A DNA stretch of 64,000 bases from NCBI RefSeq assembly GCF_017526105.1, contig NZ_CP071839.1, forward strand, positions 4,704,001 to 4,768,000. Reading direction: 5' to 3'. This DNA comes from Streptomyces cyanogenus. Its GTDB lineage: Bacteria; Actinomycetota; Actinomycetes; Streptomycetales; Streptomycetaceae. Below the pieces are notes generated by a model. The model made no database searches and was not told the origin of the DNA. It saw only the letters and a program-made list of their open reading frames with translations. The position numbers and the translations under genes were made by a program. Positions 55,818-64,000 of the stretch are shown piece by piece (position 1 is the stretch's first letter; each line of letters starts with the position of its first letter).

Positions 55818-57404
55818 ATGGGGCACCCCCATCCCGACCCAACCCACCCCACCCAGGCGTCCTTTCCGCCTGCACCCGGCGACCGGTGGGGCGGCCCGGC
55901 GCTCTTTCCGCCTGCGTCCGGTGACCGGTTGGGTGGTCCGGCGCTCTTTCCGCCTGCACCTGGCGACCGGTGGGGCGGCCCGGGGTCCTTTTCGCCTGCG
56001 TCCGGTGACTGGTTGGGTGGTCCGGCGGTCCTCCCGCCTGCACCCGGCGACCGGTTGGGTGGCCCGGGGTCCTTTCGGCCTGCGTCCGGTGACTGGTTGG
56101 GTGGTCCGGCGCTCTTTCCGCCTGCACCTGGCGACCGGTGGGGCGGCCCGGGGTCCTTTTCGCCTGCGTCCGGTGACTGGTTGGGTGGTCCGGCGGTCCT
56201 CCCGTCCCACCCCGGTGCGCCCTCGCGCGGTCCGGCGGCGTTTTCGGCTTGCGTGGGTGCGGTTCGGCGCGGGCCGGCAGGCGGTACCGGCCGTGCTGTA
56301 CGGTCCGGCGGCTCCGGGCCTTCTCCGCGTCCCGACAACCCACGGCCGGCGACGGTGAGTTCGTCCCAAGGGAGCCACCCGCAGCCGACGGCGGGAGCCG
56401 CACGGGCGGTGCCGGTGGGCAACACCGCCCCGCGCCCGAAAACCCACCGCCCCCACCCCCTCCGAGCCGTCCGCCGAACCCTCCTCCCGGCACTGCTCAC
56501 CGCCGCCGTGGTCGTCCCCCTCGCCGGCGCGGCCCGCCCGGGCATCCCCGCCCCACCCCCCGCACCCCTCACCACCCTCACCCCCTCCACCCTGCACGCC
56601 ACCTACGAGGCGAACCGGGAGAACGCCGCCGAGGCCGCCCGCATGGCCGCCGCCCACGGAGACCCCCACCGCGCCGCGGCGGACCAGGCCCTCGCCTCCC
56701 CGTCCCGCCACCTCCTCACCTTCGACGGCCGGGGAGAAGGCCAGGCCACCGAGGTCCTCGGCGACCTCACGCACGCACAGCACATCGCCGTCCTGGTCCC
56801 CGGCTCGGACACCTCCCTGGACACCTACGCCCGCTTCCACCGAGCCGCCGCGTCCCTGTACGAGGAACTCACCCGCCACCACACCCACGTCGCCGTCGTC
56901 GCCTGGCTCGGCTACGAGACCCCGGCCACGGTCGGCACCACCGTGGCCACCACCACCCGAGCCGACGAAGCCGCCCCGCGCCTGCGCGCCTTCGTCCACC
57001 GGCTGCACACCGTGACCCCCGCCGGCGCGCACGTCTCCCTCCTGTGCCACTCCTACGGCTCGGTGGTCTGCGGCCGGGCCGCCCCCGGCCTCGACGCGGA
57101 CGACATCGCCCTCGTCGGCAGCCCCGGCACCACCGCGGACTCCGCCGCCGCCCTGCACACCCGCGCCCGGATCTGGGCGGCCCGCGGCACCGGCGACTGG
57201 GTGGCAGACGTCCCGCACATCCGTGCCGACCTCTTCGGCACCACCGTCGGCTTCGGCACCGACCCCGTCTCCCCCGCCTTCGGCGCCCGCGTCTTCGACG
57301 CGGCCGGTGCCGACCACAGCGGCTACTTCACCCCGGGCTCGGCCTCCCTCGCCAACCTCGCCCGGATCACCCTCGACGCCCCCTCGGAGGTAACCCGTGG
57401 CTGA
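55818..57404 (+). CDS. DUF1023-type alpha/beta hydrolase with N-terminal repeat region
   Basis: 528 aa if the ATG at 55818 is used; it has the best ribosome site (GGAAAGGAAG). Residues 16-127 are eight tandem 14-residue units (such as FPPAPGDRWGGPGS). After a basic linker a transmembrane segment (LLPALLTAAVVVPLAGAA, about 220-238) leads to the hydrolase domain: HIAVLVPGSDTSLDTY, nucleophile in LLCHSYGSVVCGRA and a His in DAAGADHSGYFTPGS. A later GTG at 56357 would remove the repeats but lacks a ribosome site. The end overlaps the acyltransferase by 8 bp. Confidence 0.75.
   Translation: MGHPHPDPTHPTQASFPPAPGDRWGGPALFPPASGDRLGGPALFPPAPGDRWGGPGSFSPASGDWLGGPAVLPPAPGDRLGGPGSFRPASGDWLGGPALFPPAPGDRWGGPGSFSPASGDWLGGPAVLPSHPGAPSRGPAAFSACVGAVRRGPAGGTGRAVRSGGSGPSPRPDNPRPATVSSSQGSHPQPTAGAARAVPVGNTAPRPKTHRPHPLRAVRRTLLPALLTAAVVVPLAGAARPGIPAPPPAPLTTLTPSTLHATYEANRENAAEAARMAAAHGDPHRAAADQALASPSRHLLTFDGRGEGQATEVLGDLTHAQHIAVLVPGSDTSLDTYARFHRAAASLYEELTRHHTHVAVVAWLGYETPATVGTTVATTTRADEAAPRLRAFVHRLHTVTPAGAHVSLLCHSYGSVVCGRAAPGLDADDIALVGSPGTTADSAAALHTRARIWAARGTGDWVADVPHIRADLFGTTVGFGTDPVSPAFGARVFDAAGADHSGYFTPGSASLANLARITLDAPSEVTRG
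55863..56198 (+). repeat. Eight tandem 42-bp repeats
   Basis: Eight in-frame 42-bp units; units 3-4 and 7-8 give the same 28 residues, showing an 84-bp higher-order duplication. Odd and even units differ mainly in AP/AS and DR/DW positions. Since 42 is a multiple of three, all frames stay open through it. Confidence 0.9.
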
Positions 57405-58623
57405 GCCGGCCCCGAGCGCCCGCCCCCACGCCCCGCACCGCGCACTGCACGCGATCCGCCAGGGCGCCCACCGCGTGGACGCCGCCACCCCCGCCTCCCG
57501 CGACCGCGCGGTCGACGCCCTGCGCGCCGTGGCGATCCTCGGCGTCGTCCTCGGCCACTGGCTGGTCACCGCCCTGGTCGCGCAGGACGGCGCGCTGCAC
57601 ACGGCGAGCCCGTTGCAGCACATGCCCCGGCTGGCCCCGGTCTCCTGGCTGTTCCAGACCCTGGCCGTGTTCTTCCTGGTCGGCGGCCAGGTGGCGGCCC
57701 GCGGCCTGGCCTCGGCCCGCGCGAGGGGCGACTCCTGCGCCGACTGGCTGCGGGCCCGCCTGACCCGCCTGCTCCGCCCGGTCGCCGCCCTCCTCACCCT
57801 GTGGACGGTGGCGGCCACCACCCTGCTGCTCACCGGCGCCTCCCCGGCCACCCTCCACACCCTGCTGAACCTGGCGCTGTCCCCCCTGTGGTTCCTGCTG
57901 GTCTTCGCCGCGCTGACGGCCCTCACCCCGCTCGTCACCCGCCTGAACCCGCTCTGGCCGCTCGCCGTGGTCCTGCACGTGGACCTGCTCCGCTTCGGCC
58001 TGCACCTCGGCCCGTCCTGGCTCGGCTGGGTGAACCTGGCCGCCGGCTGGCTGGTCCCCTACACCCTCGGCGCGGCCTGGGCCCGGGGCGAGCTGCACAG
58101 CCGGCGCTCGGCGTGGGCCCTCCTCCTCGGCGGCGCCGCGGCCACCGCGGTCCTCGTCGGGTGCGCGGGCTACCCGGCGTCCATGGTCGGCGTCCCGGGC
58201 AGCGCGGTCTCCAACCTGAACCCCCCGACCCTGGCGGCCGTCACGTTCGGCCTGGCCCAGTGCGGCCTGGCGCTGCTGCTGCGCGACCGGCTGCGCCGTG
58301 CGCTGGCCCGCCCGCTCGCGTGGGCGGCCGTGGCGCTCGTCAACCTCTCGGTGATGACGATATTCCTGTGGCACCAGACGGCCATGATGGCCGTGACGGC
58401 CACGGGTCTCCTGGCCGGCCGCCTGCCCGGCCTGCACACCGCTCCCGACTCCCCGGCCTGGGTGGCGTACCGCCTCGCCTGGCTGCCCCTGTTCCTCCTG
58501 GCGCTGACCGTGTGCCGGGCCGCCTTCCGCCACCACGAACAGGGACCGCGCCGCCCCCGCAACCGCCCGTCCCGGACGGTCCACCGCCATCTCCCGCCGA
58601 CGAAGTCCCCCCACCATGCCTAA
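57397..58623 (+). CDS. Membrane acyltransferase family 3 (OafA-like)
   Basis: 408 aa, about ten membrane helices. SRDRAVDALRAVAILGVVLG followed by HWL is the family start with the conserved Arg and His. It transfers acyl groups (often acetyl or succinyl) to cell-surface sugars or metabolites; acceptor unknown. NLSVMTIFLWHQTAMMAVTA near residue 315-335 is the conserved late helix. It overlaps the hydrolase gene upstream and the kinase gene downstream by 8 bp, so all should be co-translated with the two-component system. Confidence 0.9.
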   Translation: MAEPAPSARPHAPHRALHAIRQGAHRVDAATPASRDRAVDALRAVAILGVVLGHWLVTALVAQDGALHTASPLQHMPRLAPVSWLFQTLAVFFLVGGQVAARGLASARARGDSCADWLRARLTRLLRPVAALLTLWTVAATTLLLTGASPATLHTLLNLALSPLWFLLVFAALTALTPLVTRLNPLWPLAVVLHVDLLRFGLHLGPSWLGWVNLAAGWLVPYTLGAAWARGELHSRRSAWALLLGGAAATAVLVGCAGYPASMVGVPGSAVSNLNPPTLAAVTFGLAQCGLALLLRDRLRRALARPLAWAAVALVNLSVMTIFLWHQTAMMAVTATGLLAGRLPGLHTAPDSPAWVAYRLAWLPLFLLALTVCRAAFRHHEQGPRRPRNRPSRTVHRHLPPTKSPHHA

Positions 58624-60022
58624 GGTTGACCTCGTGAAGCCCGCGGACCCGAGCCCCAGACCCGCCCCCGCCGAGGGCCCGCGGCTCCCGTCCGGCGACA
58701 CCGCCCGCTTCGGCCGGCGCCTGCGCGCCTGGCTGGGCGAGGCCCCCACCCGCCACTCGCCGCCCTTCTCCAGGTACCGCTGGGTCCGCCTCCTCACCTA
58801 CCTCTTCCTGGCCTGGGCGGCCCTGGCCATCGCCCTCGCCGGCGGCGTCGACGTCTCCGAGTCGTACGGCCTCGCCTACCCCGTCGCCCTCCTCACCACG
58901 TCCGCCCAGGCCGCCGCTGTCGTGCTGGCCGTCCGGCGTCCCGTGCCCGCCTGGGCGGTGTCCCTGACCGCCGCCACCGCTGTCGCCCTGCTGGCCCGTC
59001 CCCATCTGGAGTCCGTCGCGTCGTCCGGCCCCAACTGGCCTTGGTCCACGCCGACGTTGCTGGCCCACATGGCCGTGCTGCTCCTCTTCGCGCTGCGCGT
59101 GCGGCTGAGCGGCACGCTGACCGTGCTCCTCGTGACCACCGCGGTGACCTACGTCCTGCAGGCCGGCCTGGCGACCGGGCACTACTCCGGTACCGGCACG
59201 GTCGCCGTCGGCCTGTTCGGCATCGCCGTCGCCATCGGCGGCACCCTGCGCAGCCGCCAGGAGGCCCGTCGCGCACTGGTCCAGCAGACGACGATCACCG
59301 CCGAGGAGCGGGCCCGCCGCACCCTGCTGGAGGAGCGCAACCGGATCGCCCGCGAGCTGCACGACGTGGTCGCCCACCACATGTCGGTGATCTCGATCCA
59401 GGCCCAGGTGGCCCCCCACCTGGTGAAGGAGCCCTCCGAGGAGCTGCTGGAGAACCTCGCCGGCATCCGCGGCAACGCCCTGGAGGCACTCACCGAACTG
59501 CGCCGGGTGCTCGGCGTGCTGCGCTCCGAGAACCCCGAGGACCCCTACGGCCTGGGCGGCCCCGGCACCGGAGCGGCCCCGGACGCCCCCCAGCCCACGC
59601 TGGACCGGCTCGACGTGCTGATCGAGAACACCCGCGCGGCCGGGCTGGACGTGACCGCGGAGGTCGTCGGCGAGGTCCGGCCGTACGCTCCGGGGGTGGA
59701 GCTGTCGGCGTACCGGATCGTGCAGGAGGCGCTGAGCAACGCCCTGCGGCACGCGCCGGGGGCCCGGGTCGGCGTCGAGGTCGGGCACCTGCCGAAGGGC
59801 CTGCACCTGAAGGTGACCAACTCCCCGCCCCGGCACCCCGCCCCGCCGTCCCCGGGCGCCGGGCACGGACTGCTCGGCATGCGGGAGCGGGCGGCGATGC
59901 TCGGCGGCCACGTCATCGCGGAGAGCACCTCGGGCGGCGGCTTCAGCGTCACGGCCTTCCTCCCCGGGGACAGCGCCCCGACCCCGCCCGACCAGCCACC
60001 GACAGGAGACCAGACCCCATGA
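58616..60022 (+). CDS. NarL-type sensor histidine kinase 1
   Basis: 468 aa from the ATG at 58616; a GTG at 58634 is an alternative. An N-terminal membrane domain of four or five helices (about 50-210) is followed by a HisKA_3 dimerisation domain with the phospho-accepting His in RIARELHDVVAHHMSVISIQ (about 255) and a HATPase domain: SAYRIVQEALSNALRHA (N box) and AGHGLLGMRERAAMLGG (G box). The signal is unknown. Its stop overlaps the regulator ATG (ATGA), so the two proteins are a cognate pair. Confidence 0.95.
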   Translation: MPKVDLVKPADPSPRPAPAEGPRLPSGDTARFGRRLRAWLGEAPTRHSPPFSRYRWVRLLTYLFLAWAALAIALAGGVDVSESYGLAYPVALLTTSAQAAAVVLAVRRPVPAWAVSLTAATAVALLARPHLESVASSGPNWPWSTPTLLAHMAVLLLFALRVRLSGTLTVLLVTTAVTYVLQAGLATGHYSGTGTVAVGLFGIAVAIGGTLRSRQEARRALVQQTTITAEERARRTLLEERNRIARELHDVVAHHMSVISIQAQVAPHLVKEPSEELLENLAGIRGNALEALTELRRVLGVLRSENPEDPYGLGGPGTGAAPDAPQPTLDRLDVLIENTRAAGLDVTAEVVGEVRPYAPGVELSAYRIVQEALSNALRHAPGARVGVEVGHLPKGLHLKVTNSPPRHPAPPSPGAGHGLLGMRERAAMLGGHVIAESTSGGGFSVTAFLPGDSAPTPPDQPPTGDQTP

Positions 60023-60705
60023 CCAGCGGTACCGGCAGCATCCGGGTCCTCATCGCCGACGACCAGGAGATGGTGCGGCAGGGCTTCACCGTGCTGCTCG
60101 ACGCCCAGCCCGACATCGAGGTGGTCGGGCAGGCGGTGCACGGCCGGGACGCGATCGCCCGGACCGCCGAACTGGCACCGGACGTGGTGCTGATGGACGT
60201 CCGGATGCCGGAGCTGGGCGGCATCGAGGCGACCCGCCGGATCACCGAGGACCATCCCGCCGTCAGAGTGCTGGTGCTGACCACGTTCGACCTGGACGAG
60301 TACGTGTACGACGCGCTGCGGGCGGGGGCGTCCGGCTTCCTGCTCAAGGACGCCTCCGCGGACAAGCTGGCCGAGGCGGTGCGGGTCGTGGCCGCGGGCG
60401 ACGCCCTCCTGGCCCCCGGCATCACCCGCCGGCTCATCGCCGAGTTCTCCCGCCTGGACGGCAACGGCAGCGGCCGCGCCCCGCTCAGGCGGCGCGTCGG
60501 CGACCTCACGGAGCGGGAGACGGAGGTGCTGGCGCTGATCGCGCAGGGCCTGTCGAACGCGGAGATCGCCGAGCGGCTGGTCGTGGCCGAGCAGACCGTG
60601 AAGACCCACGTCGGCCGCATCCTGGTCAAGCTGGGCCTGCGCGACCGCACCCAGGCGGCGGTGTTCGCCTACGAGTCGGGCGTGGTCCGGCCCGGGAGCC
60701 GCTGA
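60019..60705 (+). CDS. NarL/FixJ response regulator 1
   Basis: 228 aa. The receiver domain has acidic residues in VLIADDQEMVRQG, the phospho-acceptor Asp in DVVLMDVRMPELGGIEATRR and the Lys in SGFLLKDASADKLAEA. The LuxR-type DNA-binding end is LTERETEVLALIAQGLSNAE, IAERLVVAEQTVKTHVGRIL. Start codon overlaps the kinase stop. It closely resembles the regulator at 62168-62833. It is a candidate binder of the inverted repeats at 55695 and 60719. Confidence 0.95.
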   Translation: MTSGTGSIRVLIADDQEMVRQGFTVLLDAQPDIEVVGQAVHGRDAIARTAELAPDVVLMDVRMPELGGIEATRRITEDHPAVRVLVLTTFDLDEYVYDALRAGASGFLLKDASADKLAEAVRVVAAGDALLAPGITRRLIAEFSRLDGNGSGRAPLRRRVGDLTERETEVLALIAQGLSNAEIAERLVVAEQTVKTHVGRILVKLGLRDRTQAAVFAYESGVVRPGSR

Positions 60706-60718
60706 CCTTCACGGGTGG

Positions 60719-60748
60719 CCCGTAGTACCTGAGAGGGACCTCCCAGGA
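60719..60748 (+). promoter_or_regulatory. Shared inverted-repeat element, copy 2
   Basis: CCTGAGAGG (60728-60736) and CCTCCCAGG (60739-60747) form an inverted repeat with one mismatch and a 2-bp centre, preceded by CCCGTAGTA. It lies 53 bp before the start of the second kinase gene and resembles 55695-55724. Confidence 0.6.
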
Positions 60749-60800
60749 CCCTCCTCCAAGGGGACGACCGCGCACCCGGTCCGCGCCTACCGTTTCCCAC

Positions 60801-62171
60801 GTGATCGAGACGACCCAGACGCAGTCGACGCCGCCGGATCCGCCGGACGGCGCGTTCGAGCCGTACAAGCCGCGCAGCCCCGAGTTCCGCGCGGCGGCGG
60901 ACGCCCTGCGCGGGCTGCGGCAGGACCTGTTCCACCAGGCCTTCGCCTACCGGCCGCTGCCCCGCATGGCGGTGGACGGCCCCGTGACCCGCCATCTCTC
61001 CGAGCGGATGAAGCGCTACGCGGCCTGGACCCCGCACGCCGTGGTGGTGTGCGGCGGAGTCGTGGCGATGCTCGTGGGCGTGGCGGGCTCGGACGCCGGC
61101 GGCGGGACCGTGCTGTGCGGGCTGCTCGCCCTGGCCCCGGTGCTGCTCACCCTGGTGCGCCCGGTCGGCGCGTTCTGGCTGTCGTTCGCCGCGACGGCGG
61201 CCACCGCGGTCCTCGGCAGCACCTGGGGCAGCTGGCCCTGGCTGCCCGGCAGCCTCGTCTCCCATCTGCTGGTGCTCACGATCGTCGCGATCCGCACCCG
61301 CCCGCGCACGGCGGCCTGGATGTGGCTGCTGACCGCGCTGTACGGCTTCTGGGCCGAGACCGTCTTCGGCTACGCGCACTACGACACCGACACCGCCCCC
61401 ATGCTGGTCGTGTCCGCGCTGGCGCTGCTGGTCGTCACGGTCGGGCACATACGCCGGCAGGCCGAGCAGGAGGTGACCGCCCAGCAGACGGTGACCGAGC
61501 ACGAGCGTTCGCGGCGCACCCTGCTGGAGGAGCGCACCACGATCGCCCGTGAACTGCACGACGTGGTCGCCCACCACATGTCGGTGGTCGCCATCCAGGC
61601 GGAGGCCGCGCCCTACCGGGTGGAGAACCCGCCGCCGGAGCTGGAGAAGGCGTTCGCCACCATCCGGGAGAACGCGGTGGCGGCCCTGACCGAGCTGCGC
61701 CGGGTCCTCGGCGTGGTCCGCGCGGAGGACTACGAGGCCCCGGACGCCCCGCAGCCCACCCTGGCCGATCTGGACGGCCTGCTGGCCAACGTGCGCGAGG
61801 CCGGCCTGGCGGTGGAGAAGGCGGTGACCGGCGCGGTGCGCGAACTCCCGCAGGGTGTGGAGCTGTCGGCGTACCGGATCGTGCAGGAGGCGCTGAGCAA
61901 CACGCTGCGCCACGCTCCGGGCGCCACCGCCCGGGTCGAGATCGGCTATGTCCTCGGCGGCCTGGGCCTGCGCGTGGTCAACGGCCCGCCGCCCGCCCCG
62001 CACCTGGTGAAGCCCTCTCCCGGTGCCGGGCACGGGATCACGGGCATGCGGGAGCGTGTCTCGATGCTCGGCGGCGAGATGACGGCGGCCCCCACGGCCG
62101 AGGGCGGCTACGAGGTGACGGTCTTCCTGCCGGTGCCGGCGGCGGCCCCTGCGACCGAGGACGGGGCATGA
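60801..62171 (+). CDS. NarL-type sensor histidine kinase 2
   Basis: 456 aa from the GTG at 60801. Helices at about 75-215 form the membrane sensor; no extracytoplasmic domain of note. HisKA_3: TIARELHDVVAHHMSVVAIQ (His about 255). HATPase: SAYRIVQEALSNTLRHAPGA and GAGHGITGMRERVSMLGGEM. It is paralogous to the kinase at 58616-60022, with near-identical catalytic blocks but a different N-terminus, so the two pairs likely sense different inputs. It overlaps its regulator by ATGA. Confidence 0.95.
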   Translation: MIETTQTQSTPPDPPDGAFEPYKPRSPEFRAAADALRGLRQDLFHQAFAYRPLPRMAVDGPVTRHLSERMKRYAAWTPHAVVVCGGVVAMLVGVAGSDAGGGTVLCGLLALAPVLLTLVRPVGAFWLSFAATAATAVLGSTWGSWPWLPGSLVSHLLVLTIVAIRTRPRTAAWMWLLTALYGFWAETVFGYAHYDTDTAPMLVVSALALLVVTVGHIRRQAEQEVTAQQTVTEHERSRRTLLEERTTIARELHDVVAHHMSVVAIQAEAAPYRVENPPPELEKAFATIRENAVAALTELRRVLGVVRAEDYEAPDAPQPTLADLDGLLANVREAGLAVEKAVTGAVRELPQGVELSAYRIVQEALSNTLRHAPGATARVEIGYVLGGLGLRVVNGPPPAPHLVKPSPGAGHGITGMRERVSMLGGEMTAAPTAEGGYEVTVFLPVPAAAPATEDGA

Positions 62172-62833
62172 CGATCCGCGTACTGATCGCGGACGACCAG
62201 ATGATGGTCCGCGAGGGTTTCTCCGTGCTGCTGAACGCGATGCCGGGCATCGAGGTCGTCGGCGAGGCGGTCAACGGCCGGGAGGCGGTCGAGCGGGTGC
62301 GGGAACTGTCCCCGGACGTCGTCCTGATGGACATCCGCATGCCGGAGCTGAACGGCATCGAGGCGACCCGGGAGATCGTCGCCGCCGACGGGACGGCGAA
62401 GGTGCTGGTGCTGACCACGTTCGACCTGGACGAGTACGTGTACCAGGCGCTGCGCGCGGGCGCCTCCGGCTTCCTGCTCAAGGACGCCTCGGCGCGCCAA
62501 CTGGCCGACGGGGTGCGGGTGGTGGCGGACGGCGAGGCGCTCCTGGCGCCCTCGGTCACCAAACGGCTGATCACGGAGTTCTCCCGGCTGGCGGACACCC
62601 CCCGCCTGATGCCGGGGGCCCAGGCGGCGTACGGGGAACTGACGGAACGTGAGACGGAGGTGCTGGTCCTGATCGCGCAGGGCCTGTCGAACGCGGAGAT
62701 CGCCGGACGGCTGGTGGTGGCGGAGTCGACGATCAAGACCCATGTGAGCCGCATCCTGGTGAAGCTGGGCCTGCGCGACCGAACCCAGGCCGCGGTGTTC
62801 GCCTACGAGGCGAGGCTGGTCACACCGGGCTGA
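62168..62833 (+). CDS. NarL/FixJ response regulator 2
   Basis: 221 aa. Receiver: RVLIADDQMMVREGFSVLL, phospho-acceptor Asp in DVVLMDIRMPELNGIEATRE, KVLVLTTFDLDEYVYQALRA. DNA-binding end: LTERETEVLVLIAQGLSNAE and RLVVAESTIKTHVSRILVKL. Start overlaps the kinase stop. Similarity to regulator 1 runs through the full length, pointing to tandem duplication. The recognition helices differ at a few positions, so shared DNA sites are plausible but not certain. Confidence 0.95.
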   Translation: MTIRVLIADDQMMVREGFSVLLNAMPGIEVVGEAVNGREAVERVRELSPDVVLMDIRMPELNGIEATREIVAADGTAKVLVLTTFDLDEYVYQALRAGASGFLLKDASARQLADGVRVVADGEALLAPSVTKRLITEFSRLADTPRLMPGAQAAYGELTERETEVLVLIAQGLSNAEIAGRLVVAESTIKTHVSRILVKLGLRDRTQAAVFAYEARLVTPG

Positions 62834-62944
62834 CCGGCCATCAAGTCGTGCACGGCCGTTCCTGTTACCAACTAGTGTTCGATGGTGCATGCGTGCGGCT
62901 CGCATGCGCGAACGGCTTCGAGGTGACGGGAAGGCACACGGGGG

Positions 62945-64000
62945 ATGGGCTACGTTCTGCCGGGATGGGCCGACGAGATCCTGGACTTCATCGGGATCAA
63001 CTGGCCGAACGTCGACGAGGACGACTACCGCGACATGGCTGACGCCATGCGGGACTTCGCGGACAGGTTCGAGGGCCATGGCGGTGACGCCCACCAGGCG
63101 GTGTCCCGGATCCTGTCCTCCTCGCAGGGCTGGGCCGTCGATGCGATGGAGAAGCACTGGTCGCACGTCAAGACGGGGCACTTGGAGAAGATCCCGGAGA
63201 TTGCCAGGTTGTTCGCGGACGCGTGTGACGTGGTCGCCGACATCATCTTCGGGATGAAGACCAAGGCCGAGATCGAACTCGGTGCGATGGCCGCCTCGTT
63301 GGGTATCTCGGTGGGGCTCGCCGTGTTCACCGGTGGTCTGTCGGCGGTCATCGGCGCGGCCGAGACCGTGGCGATGCGCCAGGCGATCAAACGGATCATC
63401 GACGAGGCCGCCGACCGGATCGTGGACGAACTGATGGCGCGGGTGACCGAGCCGGTCAACGCCAAGCTGGAGGCCATGGTCGAGGACATGGTCTTCGACC
63501 TGGTGGACGACGCCTTCTCGCTGCCTCCCGTGCCGGGCGACGGGAGCCCGGGCGGCAAGCACGGCGGCGGCATGCAGCTGGCCTCCGCCGGCGGCGGTGA
63601 CGGCGGCGGGGCCGGGTCCGGGGCCGGCAAGCGGACCGTAATCGACCACGTCGAGTTCGAGGACGGCGCGGGCAAGGTCTCCTTCCACGGCGGCGAACTG
63701 CACCGGGCCGGCTCGGGCTCGCTGGTGAAGGCCAGGGGCGCCTTCGGCCGTACTCACGGCAGGGACTCCTTCACCAAGGCCTTCGACTCCGTCCTGGAAG
63801 GTGCCCTGAAGGGCACGGAGAAAGCACTGGCCAAGATCACCAAGCATGTCACCGAGACCATCCCGGACCGGGTGAAGGCCACCTCCCGCCTGCACAAAGG
63901 CATCGACCTCGGCGTCCGCGACCGGGTCAACGCCATCGACGGCGGCAAGAAGGGCGGCCACGACGTCGGCGGCCACGGGCGGGCCGGCGGACCGGGCCGC
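62945..64000 (+). CDS. Large helical WXG100/polymorphic-toxin-like protein (3' end beyond window)
   Basis: 352 codons are visible from the ATG at 62945 and the frame is still open at the edge. The N-terminal 110 residues are helical and start GYVLPGWADEILDFIGINWP, with GWAVDAMEKHWSHVKTGHLE near 60-80, like the WXG100-type trafficking domains of Streptomyces toxins. A hydrophobic glycine-rich stretch (about 115-140, MAASLGISVGLAVFTGGLSA) follows, then helices, a Gly-rich linker and basic segments. The C-terminal (toxin or enzymatic) part is not in the window. Upstream intergenic region of about 110 bp. Confidence 0.7.
   Translation, partial: MGYVLPGWADEILDFIGINWPNVDEDDYRDMADAMRDFADRFEGHGGDAHQAVSRILSSSQGWAVDAMEKHWSHVKTGHLEKIPEIARLFADACDVVADIIFGMKTKAEIELGAMAASLGISVGLAVFTGGLSAVIGAAETVAMRQAIKRIIDEAADRIVDELMARVTEPVNAKLEAMVEDMVFDLVDDAFSLPPVPGDGSPGGKHGGGMQLASAGGGDGGGAGSGAGKRTVIDHVEFEDGAGKVSFHGGELHRAGSGSLVKARGAFGRTHGRDSFTKAFDSVLEGALKGTEKALAKITKHVTETIPDRVKATSRLHKGIDLGVRDRVNAIDGGKKGGHDVGGHGRAGGPGR

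Noticed and set aside
55863..56198. Possible CRISPR or regulatory iteron array
   Set aside because: Units are contiguous 42-bp coding repeats without spacers.

Overview
The window is high-GC (about 70%) actinobacterial chromosome, almost certainly Streptomyces. Supporting signs are GTG starts, the dnaK-grpE-dnaJ-hspR operon with HAIR operators, EtfD-like Fe-S oxidoreductase, tryptophan-to-anthranilate genes, DUF2617/DUF3151/DUF5994 proteins and many NarL-type two-component systems. From memory the order resembles the S. coelicolor region around SCO3638-SCO3732; this was not checked by a search.

Region 1 (1-3.6 kb) is chromosomal: a DEAD-box RNA helicase (runs off the left edge), a cold-shock protein, a DUF5994 protein and a frameshifted SpoIIE-type phosphatase.

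Region 2 (3.6-15.2 kb) is an eroded genomic island built downstream of a tRNA-Gly(CCC) gene at 15118-15188. Two further copies of the tRNA 3' half, each with its terminator, lie at 4316-4357 and 7376-7419, and a bare 15-bp core lies at 9183-9197. This indicates tandem site-specific integrations. Cargo: a VapBC toxin-antitoxin pair, a 5'-truncated N-6 methylase/specificity gene, small membrane proteins, a Schlafen/AlbA_2 protein, the C-terminal half of a tyrosine integrase, a nucleotidyltransferase-pentapeptide fusion and a decayed IS5-type transposase. Remnants of an ImmA/IrrE protein and of an SDR/NTF2-like gene are also present.

Region 3 (15.2-27.3 kb): a 52-aa Cys-rich protein, dcd, a phosphoribosyltransferase, a small pocket of orphan genes, a Yip1 protein, an FG-GAP secreted protein, a monooxygenase-fold protein, a secreted alpha/beta hydrolase, the Fe-S oxidoreductase and a MraY/WecA-like membrane protein.

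Region 4 (27.3-41 kb) is the heat-shock region: dnaK-grpE-dnaJ-hspR and, 7 kb further on, clpB, both with HspR (HAIR) operators. Between them lie a fibronectin-III secreted protein, an orphan sugar-binding lipoprotein, two paralogous LuxR-type regulators facing each other, a small secreted peptide coupled to a Rieske-like protein that lacks cluster ligands, and a PPOX oxidoreductase.

Region 5 (41-55.7 kb) is metabolic: YbjN, aminotransferase, DUF2617, membrane-fused spermidine synthase-like protein, CoxG-like protein, aldose epimerase, pyrE, fba, an MFS exporter, DUF3151, and the kynurenine cluster (tryptophan dioxygenase, kynureninase, probable formylkynurenine formamidase).

Region 6 (55.7-64 kb) is a signalling block: a repeat-bearing hydrolase and an acyltransferase leading directly into a NarL-type two-component system, then a second paralogous system. 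A shared inverted repeat precedes both units. The window ends inside a helical, WXG100/polymorphic-toxin-like protein.
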